Under the pieces are notes generated by a model. It was not told the DNA's origin, did not search any database, and saw only the letters and a list, made by a program, of their open reading frames with translations. Of a stretch of 64,000 nucleotides of DNA, positions 10,566 to 21,911 are shown piece after piece. The position numbers and the translations under genes are program-made. How positions within the stretch are numbered: position 1 is the first letter of the stretch; every line of letters starts with the position of its first letter. Source of the stretch: Sambucus nigra (lineage: Eukaryota; Streptophyta; Magnoliopsida; Dipsacales; Adoxaceae); the NCBI GenBank assembly GCA_949130495.1, contig OX422207.1, forward strand, positions 831,332,073 to 831,396,072, in the 5' to 3' direction.

Positions 10566-12892
10566 ACACATGTCACCAAAATCTTTATTTTGTGCCTTGA
10601 ATTTATGAATAATTAATTGGGAGACTTGATAAGGATGACCCTACTAGAGGTTCCTAAGTTTGTGGAGAATTCCAAACTACCCATTCAAAAGAGCACATAG
10701 GCCTATTGGAACTCACTAAGTACTTGCTTGTAGTTTAAGGCTAAGTCCTATCGGGTATAATTTGAAACATAATAAGTCACAGGAATGAGGACGGGTTACG
10801 GAGAACGTGATAGAACCCAAGACTTTGATCAGTAGTGTATGGATGTGTTACCTAGTGAAATCACTTAGGGGATAACTAAACCCTTCGGGTAGTCAGCGAT
10901 GCTCGAGAAAATATGATAAGAATATAAATTGTAAATTGATAGTATGTCGATTATACGAGAGATATATACCACGAATGGATTATGTGTATAGGTTGTGTGT
11001 ATGCCTATTATGGTTTTTTTATATGTTAGTATACCTATGCTGCCTATTATCACCAAAGGTCATGCTCAGTGGGAGATCCCATCTTGGTTATTCCAACGAG
11101 ATTTGAATGAGTACCCCAGAACATAGAACTTAGAGAAAATCACTATTTGTGTGTACAATAGTGGTACTGACATGTCATTTGGGTACGTTAGGTATGTGCG
11201 TAGCCCAAACGCTTAGGGCTATGTTCAACTCCAATATGTGTTGAATTTGATTAATGGTTCAAGATGACATTTCGAACCAATAATTCTTGATTTGGTACGA
11301 AAGGTACATGGATTGATAGCGGAATATGCATGCATCGCAGTGGCCGTTCCGAGGATGCCGTAGTTGCATATATATATGGTTAGAGTAATATATATATATA
11401 TATACACACTAGTAAATGCCAGTGCCTGAAGGCACGACGATTTTTTGTTTTAAAATACATAATTGCAAAACGACAAAAATTTAAGTACGTAATTACAAAA
11501 CGGTGAAAATTTTAAAGTATGTAATTGCAAAAAAAAAAAACATTTTCCCCAACAAAATGAATTGTAATTTAAAAAAAATGCCTTTAAATTTTTGAGCAAA
11601 ATTTCCATTGTTTATAAAACTATCTACTTTATTTATAAAATAAAAAATACACCAACAAAATTAATATTTTGTATTAGAAAAATGGGGACATTTTCGTCCA
11701 AAATTTAATATATGGAAAAATACTATTTAAAATTTTATTTTTTAATTAAAAATACTTTTTAACTGTTTTTATAACAGTATAAAAACCTGTTTTAACTGTT
11801 TTTTATTAAAAAAAATATTGTTTTATACATATTCATTTCGATAAAATATTTTTTATACATTTTGTTGATTCGATTTTTAGTTAAACGAATATTTTGTATT
11901 GTGCCGCTATTACTTAGATAAAATCCTAATTGGAAAAAAATATATATCAAATGTTATATGGTGTCGTTTTTATTTTAGCCGGATTCATTTATTGTTTAAA
12001 AACACCTTGTCCTGTGACGCCTTTATTTGGACTTTTTTCTTGATTGATAAAAAAATAATTTCATTTCATGTTGCATTTATTTTGATCTGGTTCATTTTTA
12101 GTCAAATTTATTGTTTTGCCGAATTTATTTTTTATTCAAAATTTTTGTTTCTCACGCTTTTTACTTGGATCAGTACAATTATTAAAAGAAACTATTTCAA
12201 CAGCATGTTGTAAAAAATTATCATTTTGATTACTTTTGAATTGTTGTGAAATAACAGAAATCGATACTTTAATTAAGATAAGTTATTTTGTCAAAGTTTT
12301 ACATTGAACCTTGCGCCATGTGTTAATGACACATGCTCCTAGTTACCTCGAGCCGTGTACTCAAATTTTCTTGCTTTTACGCTTTGTGAAGCCTGTGATG
12401 ATAAAAAGACCTTGAGCCAGCAATAAATAAAGTCATTTTATTTCTTTAAGACTTTCCCTTTCAAAACATTGAGCCCCGCACTGACAAAAACGCTTTTAAA
12501 CCATGGAGTGCCATGTTTCTATAACTGTTAATATTTAAAGGCCTGTTAAAAGAGAGAGTGCCATTTTTTTAAAACTCCAACAATTGTCTGGACTGTTATG
12601 GAATTATTTTTCAAACTACCAAAAATTTCAGTCAGGCACATACATACATATATCAATTTCAGTCGTAAAGCCTTCTTTTTTACAACCATACATAACCCAA
12701 ATATAGATATTTAACCATCCAAAAATACAACAAAGCAACATCATATTAAAAATTGTTGGCACTCATCCAAAAATACAGCAAAGCAACCCAAATATAGATA
12801 TTTAACCCATAACGTGTTATACCCATATAGTAGATATCACTAAAAATTGAGTGTGCTACAAATTTTGATACTACCATTACACTTTTGGACCA

Positions 12893-13300
12893 TTAAGCAA
12901 AACATGAAGGAAACCCATGAGTGATAGAGTTGTACCCCACTGTTCGAACACCAAAAAATTGTATGACTAAGTGAATAATATGTAAACTACAATAAACATA
13001 CAGAAAGTTGTAATTCATTAATAAAGGATATGGATAATGGCATCTCAAAGTACCAAATGAGTAAACACTCATAACCATAAAAAATTTCAGTAGAGATGCA
13101 AAATGTCCCAAACAATATTTGGCTCTAAACACAAAAAAATTGGTTTGAAAATACCCAAAAATTAAAATATCCATACGATACTGCATATGTGATGCCAAAA
13201 AATGCCACAAATCAGGGTGGCTCAACTGCACCAAATCAGAAAAAATAAAATACCAAACTGTGATTAACCAATAAACATTTACATTCACAAAATTAAACAT
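12893..13300 (-). other. 135-codon open frame inside the Helitron, no recognised domain
   Basis: An uninterrupted minus-strand frame that is rich in Phe, Tyr and hydrophobic residues, reflecting A/T-rich DNA. I recognise no motif. Directly repeated short phrases (AACAGAAACATAAAATTTAAATCAG at 13309 and 13424) nearby suggest non-coding filler. It could be a captured membrane-protein fragment, but chance is as likely. Confidence 0.2.
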
Positions 13301-13539
13301 AGAAAAATGGAAACAGAAACATAAAATTTAAATCAGTTATCTCAAATTCTATTAACAACTATCTCAATGAGTTCCCTGCGTAATGGTTTCTACAAACAGC
13401 TATCTCAAATTCTTTAAAACTGTTAAACAGAAACATAAAATTTAAATCAGTTAATAAAAATTAGAAGACGTAACAAATTAAAAAGTACTCTCAAAATCAA
13501 GAGGCAATAATTAGAAATCTCACCATGGTCGGGAAATTT

Positions 13540-14470
13540 TTGGAACCAGATATGTGTTAACCGGATCTGAACCAGAATCGGAGAATGGTTTGGAGAATAT
13601 GGTATCGGGTGAAAAATGGTTCTGAAATGTTCAGAATCGGGTCTGAACCAGAAATGTTCAGAATCTCACCATGGTCCGGAATTGGAACAGAACAGGAAAT
13701 TTTTCATAAGTAAGAAATGGGGACAGTATAAATCTTACTTCCAAAACTGAAAAGATCATGTAAAAATATGAACTGACCCACTTTCGATTTGCGGCGGAGA
13801 AAGTAAGGAATGGAACATTCGGAGGGTCGAACTTCTTAAACTCGAAACAGAACGGCTTAACCCGTGGAGCAAGCCTGCGTTCACCGGACCGTCCTGGAGC
13901 TGGGCGCCCTCCGACATGGTAGGCTAACTCTCCGAATCAACCACTCTTAAATCTAAACTTGACCCACCCACACCATAATGGGTTCTCCTAGGCGGGCTAC
14001 GTCTCCAACGTCGGGCATCCACAAAAGAGAACTAGGTGAGAGAGGGGTGAGGAGGTGATATGAGATGGTGCGGTTACGGGGTTACAATTGAGAAATCGAT
14101 GATGGCTTTCGATGGAGAAGGTGCGGTAGCAGGGGAGGCATTTGGGGTTTTGTTTTGGGGTAGTGTGGTGGTTATGTTGTGGGGTAACGGTTGTGGTTGG
14201 TTGTGAGGTAGTGTTGATGATGGTAGATTTGTGTCACTGGAGGCGTTGGTGCTAGCGGGGTAGTGTGGAGGTTCTCTTGGTGTTGGAAAACATAAATGAA
14301 AATTCTACCTTGCAATATTCACAGTGAGATTTGCTGAAAGAACAATAAACACCATCGTGGCAGCCATATCTGCCAAATGAAGAACACATACGCATCCATG
14401 GTTTGAATAAATAAGGGTGAAAGAAATGAAATAGGCCTATCTCAGTGCTGAAACTCACAGAGACAAAATA
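13540..14470. other. GC-richer block in the Helitron, possible captured gene pieces
   Basis: Base composition changes sharply here from the AT-rich Helitron body. On the minus strand, a start at 13918 opens MSEGAQLQDGPVNAG and continues about 50 codons. Near 14370-14310 the minus strand has CAG, then ATGGCTGCCACGATGG giving MAATMVFIVLSANLTVNIAR, ending at AAG/GTAGAA, which looks like an exon with splice borders. A near-duplicate phrase (AATGTTCAGAATC and GGTCTGAACCAG) occurs at 13630-13665. I cannot name the source gene; Helitrons commonly capture such pieces. Inference only. Confidence 0.35.
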
Positions 14471-15911
14471 CCTGTTATTAAATATTGACCAACGTCCACC
14501 ACGAAGAGGAGTCGCCGGAGCAAAATAAATACCAAAACTTTCAACCTTGAAACAACCAAAAAAAATAACTCAGGGGAGAACTTCATACCTTTGTGGATGT
14601 TTTTAGATCTATTAAATACTATAAGAGATCTACATAAAAAATCAAAACGTTATTAGATTAGCGAGTAGTTTTAGAGGGAGAACTTGATACCTTTAGAGGG
14701 TGAGGGAAGCGTTGAGAGAGGGAAGCTATCTGCATGTGTGAGAATGTGTAGGTTTTTGAATTAAAGTAATAGGCAAGTGGCAGGAGGAGGAGTTACCACA
14801 TTCAATGAAGCGAAGATAAAATGGTTTGTTCAAAATTCAAAATTTGAAAAAAGTTTTGTGCGTGTTCCCCCTCCCGCCCACCCCAATTTGCCATGTCACA
14901 ATCTGTAAAGTATGACGTGGCACAATATGACACCCTTAGATCGATTCAAAAATTCGATCTCAACCGTTAATTTTTGACACTACTGAAACACCCTTCTCTC
15001 TTATTATGTATATATATATATATACATACATACTTGTGTGATTAATCTACTTTTGTGTGATGGTAGAAAAGATAGATAGTGTATATCTAAAGATAACTTA
15101 AGTAAGAGAAAACTTCAGTTAGATACTTATTATGTTTGGGGGCAGTACGAGTGAGCTAAACATGTTAGTGGTTAGGCATATACTTATTATGTTTAGTTAC
15201 ATTGGGTAGCATAATTAGGTGGGTTAAGTAGGAGACATTAGTTGTACAATATAGTGGAGAGGTGAGGAACTCATGGGAGTGTACGTGGAACTAACATTTG
15301 TATTTAATAATTTCATTTAAACTGTAATTTAAATGCTTGATGATAATTTTCAAAAATTTTGGGCTTTGACCCTTGTCAAATCCATTTTCAAAATATTTTT
15401 AGGTGTCCAGCCACAGGGTCGCCCAGCTTGATGATTCATTCTAGGGATGCGTAGCTGGAGCATTTATGAAGGCTTACAGGATTTTGGTAGACGCTTCAGA
15501 TCTTCATTCCTAGATTATGATTTATGTTCACTATTTCATTTAGGGGTGTTTCCCCTTCAATTGATACATTCCTTTAGCTTTATTTATCAAACTCTGTATT
15601 CAAAATAAGTTTCTTTTCAGTAAATTCTTTATTTGGATTGTTTTGGGGCCAATGTTTATTCGACACTTATTATTATACCTCGTGATTTTTTAGACTTCAA
15701 TTAATGTGTGAATAATTTATATTTCTTATTTTCGCAGTTTTGTCACATGTTAATGAAAGATTAAATTTGGAAATAACGTATTTAACATAGGTGGTTAGTA
15801 ATTTATAATTTTTTTGACAATGGTGCTAAGAATGAAACAAATGGATTCCTGCTTTATTTTTGTAGAGGACTAATCACTCTATATTTAGATATAGATAGGA
15901 ACGTTGTCACA

Positions 15912-15960
15912 CGCGCGCGTGCTCCACCCCCCCCCCCCCCCGATATATATATATATATAT
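15912..15960. repeat. CG, poly-C and AT microsatellite
   Basis: ACGCGCGCGTG, then C15 (15927-15941), then an AT run to about 15960. It marks the junction between the old Tekay-like LTR and the next remnant. Confidence 0.9.
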
Positions 15961-16885
15961 GACTAATGTGTGTAATATCTCTCGTAGCAATAGCCTATAA
16001 AATCCTCAAAGTCAAACTCGACTTCCTAATTATATCAAAATATTCATTTACTTAAAGTTTAACATTCTGATTATATACTTCTGTCCAACAGGTTAGTTTA
16101 ACCAAGAACTAGCCTAAATATCCCGAAATCCTAATAAGTTTTTTGGATCTCTATTCATGAATATTCACTCGCATAATTATATGTTTTCCATACACAAAAT
16201 ATACCCTAGGTTGGCCTACGACATTTCTTAACCCTCAAATTTAATTTTCGTAAGCTAAACCTCATCCTTGGACCCAAGATTCCATTTCTTCTCCCTTCAC
16301 CCAAGGTGTTATCAACCTTTAAAAAAATCCATATATGAACTAAAATTCATCCAAAAAAATAAATAGACAGGTTTTCACATCAAAACAATTCCAAACAGAA
16401 TCTAATTCCTCCAACAACAAATTTAAATCAAGATTCATGCAATATTAAAAACCTTAGTTTCACGATTCAATATTTTCTTCTTAAATCATACCAATAATTC
16501 ATTTTCAGTTTACATCAGATTCAACATGTAATCATTAGCAGATTCATCTCATAGCACCTACTTCATTCAAAACCCAAATATACATAGTTTTTCCGACACA
16601 AAATTCATTATTATTCTACCCCAAATTGCATGAATAATTGAAACTACATATGGGTATTAAAGCAAGTAAATACTTTCTTTTAAAATGGTGTATTTTGAGA
16701 TTTCTCCTCTAAAACTGTTATTTTGATGATGGTCTTCAACCCAAAAATAATAGTTCTTCTCCTTGGATCCTCTTTTCCTCTTATTTTCACCCCTTCTCTA
16801 AACTTTTCTCACTTACTCTCAAACCCTAACCTCTTAGGTCTAAAACAAGTAGATCCACTAAAACACAAACTCCCAATGTCTGCAT
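15961..16885 (-). repeat. Old chromovirus LTR piece (minus)
   Basis: Sequence order resembles the minus-orientation Tekay LTR around its transcription start: AAGCAAGTAAATACTTTCTTT near 16660 (compare the AACTTGCCT region of the young LTR), a CTTCTCCTTGGATCC stretch and CTCTCAAACCCTAACC near 16810. No termini are preserved. The call rests on this weak collinearity and on the adjacent protease scrap. Confidence 0.35.
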
Positions 16886-16984
16886 CTGCTCCCCTATAGA
16901 TGGAACGAAATAGAGCATGTTTATTCAATGGTAAATATACACTCATAATAATAATAACTGACACTACATCCACTAAATCCATAT

Positions 16985-17170
16985 CAAACACAAATCTAGT
17001 GCTAAAAAAGAATGTGACGCACCTGTGTCATAAACAAAACTCGCACCATGTGTCCATGGATAAAAAATATACCCTCAATTTATAATGGCGTTAGTTGTTC
17101 AACTGGTTCACGAAGCGTGATAGACACGCCCAAATTGTCCTTGCCCCTACAAAGGCGAAAAAAGCAGAAC
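16985..17170 (-). pseudogene. Chromovirus gag-protease junction fragment
   Basis: On the minus strand the fragment reads QGQFGRVYHAS (near 17155-17120), then a degraded spacer, then VLF, a two-base insertion, and DTGASHSF (near 17035-17005). These match, in order and spacing, QGQLQYGRVYNVHQ and VLFDTGATHYF of the young Tekay element at 30.2-30.3 kb. DTGA is the active-site triad of the retroviral-type aspartic protease. The frameshift and flanking stops show it is dead. It belongs with the old LTR piece to its left. Confidence 0.65.
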
Positions 17171-17229
17171 TTACGAACCACCAATATTATTGACCACCAC
17201 TATCTACCTTGTTCTAAGAAAATGATTCA

Positions 17230-18730
17230 TGACTCAAATAAATTTACTATATTTTAAAAAGAATAATTTAGTAACTATTGGCTAGAACATAAACTCTCAA
17301 ATTATATGGCGTTACCGATGTCAATATATGACTTAAATTCAGATTTTACATTTGTGAGTATTTAGAACTCTTTCATGAATGTACTAAATGTTTATTATGT
17401 TTCCATTCTTTCAATCTTGTAAAAATACAAAAAAATTTATTTCCTCTTGCAAGTTCTTTAACTCTCTTTTTCTTATTTACCCTTCTTATTCATTAAAGCG
17501 GTATATATGTGATAATGATCACAATGTTCACGACTGCAAATGCCCGCGGTCATAGATCCTAAGTGCTAATGAAGTTTTGAGCATCCGTAATGGAATACAT
17601 GGTAGAAATAATTTTATTCAAACAGAATTCAAAGAACACATTGTTTCAACCACCAAATTTTCTACTCATGATGCGAGCCTCCGAGTCAGATCATACAAAA
17701 CCCAACCCTCAAATAATCATATAAACCACCCTACAACCTTCACCCTACTCTTATTAACCTCTCAACATTATTGTGAAACCCCCCCAAAGGTTCAATATTC
17801 TTCCACTAACCCAATCAATTACTCTTAACGAAATGTTCCTTTCCACTTCCCTTCCCTAAAATAATCGCCCTATTCACCCTACCAATCATCTATCTGACCC
17901 AAAACTCAATTTTTCAAGCCCTTTAACCCAAATAACTAATTTAGCCCTACCCAACAACTATCCAATCTAAAATACTCAACGTCACCCCTCACACTACTTA
18001 TCCTTTAACACGAATATTTCATAATATATAGTTTTATAATTACCGAACAAAAACACAACCCATAGATCACAATAACGCCTCCCAAAAAAATAATAGAAAG
18101 AAAATCAATTTGAAACATATGCATAAATGCAAATAATATTCCCTTATAGTGCATGAAAATATAAAACAACACAAAAATTAGTATTAATAAAATAATAACA
18201 TATATAAATTGGCACCGGATCATTTAATACACACAATATCAACAATAAAAATATTTATAATAAATCTTATTAATGCTTAAGTACCAAATCCCAATCTTAA
18301 AAATGCTTTAAAAATCAACTAAATCAAGGAACTTTAACACCAAAAATACAAATTTGAAGGAGATGGATTGTACTCCTAACTTGATAACTTTGATGGTTCT
18401 TGCATTCTTGGTGGTGGGTAAGCGAAAAGAGATCCACAAATGTATATTAGTGATGGACAATTAATGCAAAGATGAAAACAATGACAGTGGACATGCAGTT
18501 TCACAATAAATAAATCTTTTAAAATTTTACAAATGTCACTAAACATACATTTGGGATTTTTAAGAAATAGGTGGGAATAATACATTTTCCACACCTCGAT
18601 AATATCTGGAAAACATCATACAAAACTATAAGAGATTAATGATATGGTGATAAAAATTCCAACCCATTTAAAAATAATCATGAAATGCATTAAAGAGATA
18701 TACAATTTCAAATTGTAACTTTGTAGATCC
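17230..18730. other. Unassigned AT-rich DNA
   Basis: No gene, terminal repeat or conserved domain recognised. Open frames at 17577-17828 (+), 18005-18223 (-) and 18376-18594 (-) are compositionally biased and carry no motif. The part nearest 18730 may continue the copia gag remnant that follows. Confidence 0.5.
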
Positions 18731-18961
18731 CTATTTAGGATTCCAAAAACCTAATTGGAATTTAAATTCAAAAACACAAACACACATATAAAAGTCATCA
18801 AAGGATTCAGTCTCATCCATCATGTCGTGGTTACACTGTTGAACTACCATTTGTGTCTTCTCGGCCTTAACGTGATCATCTCCTTCATGGGTAGTGACAA
18901 GGGTATCATAGGCTTCTTTTGGTAGTTGTACATATAAATATGTGCATAAATTCATGGTCAA
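18731..18961 (-). pseudogene. Copia gag (UBN2) fragment
   Basis: The minus-strand frame reads LPKEAYDTLVTTHEGDD, HVKAEKTQMVVQQ and ETESFDDFY. This matches the UBN2-type gag core (KEAWDTL..THEG....K..KLQ......E.....ESFD.FY), known from plant copia elements and present at 57.3-57.8 kb. The rest of gag is not recognisable, and the CACTA element begins 26 bases to the right. Only about 75 codons remain. Confidence 0.72.
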
Positions 18962-19024
18962 TCGTAGACATAAAGATACAGTTTTTCACTACACCAAAAT
19001 GGGAAAATCGACACCCTTTCAGTG

Positions 19025-19200
19025 GCTATCCTTGTCACGGTCATTGACCATGACAAAAAACATGCATTTTGTGTCACGGTCAATGACTGTGATAAGCCCG
19101 TGACAAGTTCGTGATAAGTACAGTTGTCACGGACTTGTCACGGTCAATGACCATGACAAGCCTATGAAGTTATCACGGTCAATGATCGTGACATGAACGT
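19025..19200. repeat. Left subterminal repeats of CACTA-1
   Basis: At least six copies of a motif built from TTGTCAC, GGTCAATGACC and GTGACAA in various cut-downs. GGTCAATGACC is itself a palindrome with one central base. Such arrays bind the TNPA-type protein in known CACTA elements. Confidence 0.88.
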
Positions 19201-19325
19201 GAGAATTCTGCCAGCAAAAAACCCTTTCCCCTCCTTTTTTCCTCACTGATTTATTTCCCTCCAATCTCTCTCTCTCCACTTTCAGGTTAGTTTCCCTCTC
19301 CCTCTCTCTCTTCCAGTTATATATA

Positions 19326-19329
<4 letters not shown>

Positions 19330-19367
<38 letters not shown>

Positions 19368-19715
19368 TATGTGTGTGTATAAATGTGTGTGTGTGTGTGT
19401 GTGGTGGGGGAAGGGGGTGGGCCAGGGGGTGTTTGTGTAGTGGGGGTGGGGAGGGGGGGTTGTTTGTGTGTGTGTGGTCGGGGAAGGGGGTGGGCCAGGG
19501 TGGGGGTGGGTTAAGGGATGGGCGGTAGGGGGTGCGTGTGTGTGTATGTGCGCATGTGTGTATATGCGTATGTAGTGTGCGTGTTTGTGCGTATGTGCGA
19601 GAGAGGGAAATGGTGTGGGGGTGTGACGGGGGTGGGGATGCGTGCGTGCATGTGTGTGTGTGTGTGCGCGGTTGGGGGGATGGGGGTGGGGCAAGGGGAA
19701 ATGGGGCGGTGGTGG
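19330..19715 (+). repeat. GT microsatellite and G-rich low-complexity tract
   Basis: (GT)n at 19334-19364 and again at 19387-19402, then blocks of GGGG spaced by one to a few bases (GGGGAAGGGGGTGGG occurs twice, at about 19405 and 19481), and more GTGTGT to about 19672. Open frames on both strands here are artefacts of the repeat. The plus strand has many runs of three or more G, so G-quadruplexes are possible. Confidence 0.92.
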
Positions 19716-20719
19716 GGCTTGGTAATTTTTTTTTATTAAATTTTGATTAGTTTATTAGATATTTTCCCTCATATGCAAGTAGTTTCCCTTGTAAATGAAT
19801 TGATTGATTATTAATTTTTTTAGTGAATTAATATACGAATGTAGGAGTGCCCCTCATTATAAATTAGTAAATTAATAATTGTGTATACTTTAATTGTTAG
19901 TTTAATTGATGAAAATAATTAATTGAGTAGATGAATTAGAAGGAGTACGGGATACACATTTGTTGTTGACATTGTGGTTGGATTATATTGGATCCATGTT
20001 GGGTTGGTTAATTTAAAAGTGTCATGACCATTGGATTATTGTCTATATGGAGGTGGGATTTTTCAACTTTTTTGAAAGTTACTTTGTATAATGAAAAATA
20101 CATATATAGTATGATAATTAAATGAAACATACTTGAAATTACATATAGTACGCATAGATACTAGCCTTCTAGTTCTTATACGCACGCATTCAATGGCCCT
20201 TAGACCCATTCGAGAGTCATTACCCCTGTAATGAGATCTCTCGAATTGTTCCGTTTGGACAGCTTGGGACTGCATAATTTCTGTATAATAATATTCTTAG
20301 TAGCTTAAAGTTGTTACTTTTGGAGGAAGTTCTGCAGTCGTATCCTAATGTTCTCTGGGTACATACTAGATTGACAAGTGTGATTGTTATTTCAACTGAT
20401 CAATTCAAATAACACTCACACTTGCTAATCTATGTCGTGTACTTGGATAACTATGGGGATATGCTACCGAATTTTTCTCAAATCGTTACAATGTGCATGA
20501 GTTGTTAAGTATATTACAAAAAAATGCAGTCTTGAATGGGATAGGACCACTCACCCTTTAGAGTAGATGGAGGAGATAGAAATCTCTATTATAAATTAAA
20601 TTTGAAATTAAAAAATCGAATATAAATAAGGCATAATTAAGTGAAACATACTATAAATCTAAGTTTTGTTTATACTAATCCATGAATATACGCTTTGTAC
20701 CTTTAATAGGTGATTAGTT

Positions 20720-21250
20720 GTGGTAGCTGTGATGGGATATCCTAAATACAAAGAGTGGATGGGTGAGACAAATAGAATGGGGGATGTGTTTCACAAAGGT
20801 GCTAATGAATTTGTGATATATGCAAAGAGATATTATAATGATGAAGAGTTTATGTGTCCATGTGCTAGGTGTAATAATGGTAAGGTGTTTGAGTGGAAAA
20901 CGGTTTAACTACATTTGATAAGATCGGGTATGCAAGATAGTTATCGATTTTGGAGTTTTCACGGGGAATTGAAAGTTCATTTTGTCCCTGACCAACCTTC
21001 ACAACAAGCTTCAACAAGTAGGATAGATGTAGAAGGGGACGATGAAGATCATAATATGTTAGAGGATTTAGTTGATGATGCATACGGAGTTTATGAAGTA
21101 GAGGAGGATGAGGTTACTGATGATGTACAAGTTTCAAGTGCTCGTGAAGATATCACGATAAACCTTGATGATGACTACCAAAGTTTAAAATTTAAAGTGA
21201 CCCAACTGTTATACTCTGGTCGTGAGAAAGATCAAACAACTTTACCGTAG
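20720..21250 (+). pseudogene. CACTA transposase-associated domain (N-terminal, with stop)
   Basis: The frame from 20720 reads EWMGETNRMGDVFHKGANEF, FVIYAKRYY and MCPCARCNN, then KVFEWKTV, a TAA stop at 20906-20908 and, in the same frame, LHLIRSGMQDSYRFWSFHGE. The CPCxxC..C zinc-like motif and the HL...G....Y..W..HGE motif are hallmarks of the transposase-associated domain (PF13963) of plant CACTA TNPD proteins. An acidic stretch follows to 21250, then a frameshift. The start is taken as the upstream ATG cluster at 20720-20735. The stop codon between the Cys motif and HLI means it is dead. Confidence 0.8.
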
Positions 21251-21439
21251 GAGGTTTTTACCCCCGGTTCATTGTTTCAGAGTTGAGAAAGGTTTCAATT
21301 TTTTATTGAGCGGGGTTGAACATACGCTACCGGCGAGACAACTGCTAGGTTCAGAAATTGAAAGTAAATCTTCTGAATGTGGCCCTAATATGCCAGGTAA
21401 TAATCCCAAATTTAAGAATGTCAAGCATAAGAAGACCCC

Positions 21440-21650
21440 ACTGGGAATGAAACTGAGATAAGAAAGGCATGGTCTAGGAGGTCAATTTTATTTGACTTGC
21501 CTTATTGGAAGAATAACCCGGTGCGCCATGTATTGGATGTGATGCATGCGGAGAAGAACTTCGCTGAACATATTGTGGGCACTTGCCTTAGGGGGAGTCA
21601 TTCTAAGGATGGAGAAAATGCACAGAAAATTCACCTGCCTTTGTCACGGA
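21440..21650 (+). pseudogene. CACTA transposase (Transposase_21) fragment
   Basis: Plus-strand translation gives KAWSRRSILFDLPYWKNNP, RHVLDVMHAEKNFAEHIVGT and SKDGENAQKIHLP. LPYW....RH.LDVMH.EKN....+.GT is a conserved block of the TNPD transposase (PF02992). It stops abruptly at 21651, where subterminal repeats begin, so the catalytic remainder was deleted. It is in a different frame from the upstream domain piece. Confidence 0.82.
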
Positions 21651-21900
21651 CTTGTCACGGTCAATGACCATGATAATTTTTTTAACATTGTCACGAGTTT
21701 GTCACGATCCTTAATCGTGAAAAAACTTGTCAAGGTCAAGTACCATGACATGACCGTGACAAATCTAACGAACTTGTCATGGTCAATGACCCTAACAAGT
21801 CCATGACAAAAAATGTTGTCACACCAGGAATTCTAATGATCATTGACATCGACAAGTTGATCTTGCCAAGGTTAATGACCATGACAATTCGGCAGATTTG
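21640..21900. repeat. Right subterminal repeats of CACTA-1
   Basis: Repeated TTGTCACGG, GGTCAATGACC and CATGACAA blocks, in the same family as the left array and in both orientations. The first block abuts the truncated transposase without a spacer. Confidence 0.87.
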
Positions 21901-21911
21901 GTGTAGTGTTT

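Larger units (their letters stand above)
11408..15020 (-). mobile_element. Non-autonomous Helitron (minus strand)
   Basis: Read on the minus strand, the 3' end is a hairpin GTGCCTTCAGGCAC followed by TGGCATTTA and the terminus CTAG, with T next: the hairpin, short spacer and CTRR end of a Helitron inserted at A/T. The 5' end region reads ATAATAAGAGAGAAGGGTGT, then a stretch about cacaatctgtaaag and CCACGTCATA, as in many dicot Helitrons. The expected 5' TC is hidden in an AT microsatellite at 15007-15023, so that end is uncertain by some 15 bases. No Rep/helicase ORF is visible. It splits an old Tekay-like LTR whose halves resume on each side. Confidence 0.68.
9890..15911 (+). repeat. Old Tekay-like LTR (+), interrupted by a Helitron
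   Basis: Two pieces, about 9890-11407 and 15021-15911, align in order with the reverse complement of the young Tekay LTR at 23.9-26.9 kb. Landmarks are the leader near 10030-10070 (GGTAAGTATTTATCTTAC), palindromes at 10483-10565, the GTGTCCAGCCACAGGGTCGCCC motif at 15402 (compare GTGCCCAGCCACAGGGGCG) and the end ATGGTGCTAAGAATGAA...GTTGTCACA at 15819-15911. The 5' end is missing; the start near 9890 is approximate. It is heavily diverged, so much older than the Tekay copy. Confidence 0.65.
18987..21908 (+). mobile_element. CACTA (En/Spm) transposon with deleted transposase
   Basis: The 5' end is CACTACACCAAAATGGG and the 3' end is the complement of CACTACACCAAATCTGCC, a 13-base terminal inverted repeat. 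Both flanks are TTT (18984-18986 and 21909-21911), the 3-base TSD expected for the superfamily. Subterminal arrays of GTCACGG/CCGTGAC-type motifs lie at 19025-19200 and 21640-21900. Internally only the N-terminal part of a TNPD-like transposase remains (20744-21650, +), so it is non-autonomous. Length is 2922 bp. It split a copia gag scrap on its left. Confidence 0.93.

Noticed and set aside
14252..14458. 68-codon minus frame as a complete gene
   Set aside because: A better reading is a short exon in another phase ending at a GT border; at most a captured fragment.
19317..19694. His/Thr/Pro-rich 125-codon minus frame and Cys/Val-rich plus frames
   Set aside because: Pure translation of GT and GGGG low-complexity DNA.
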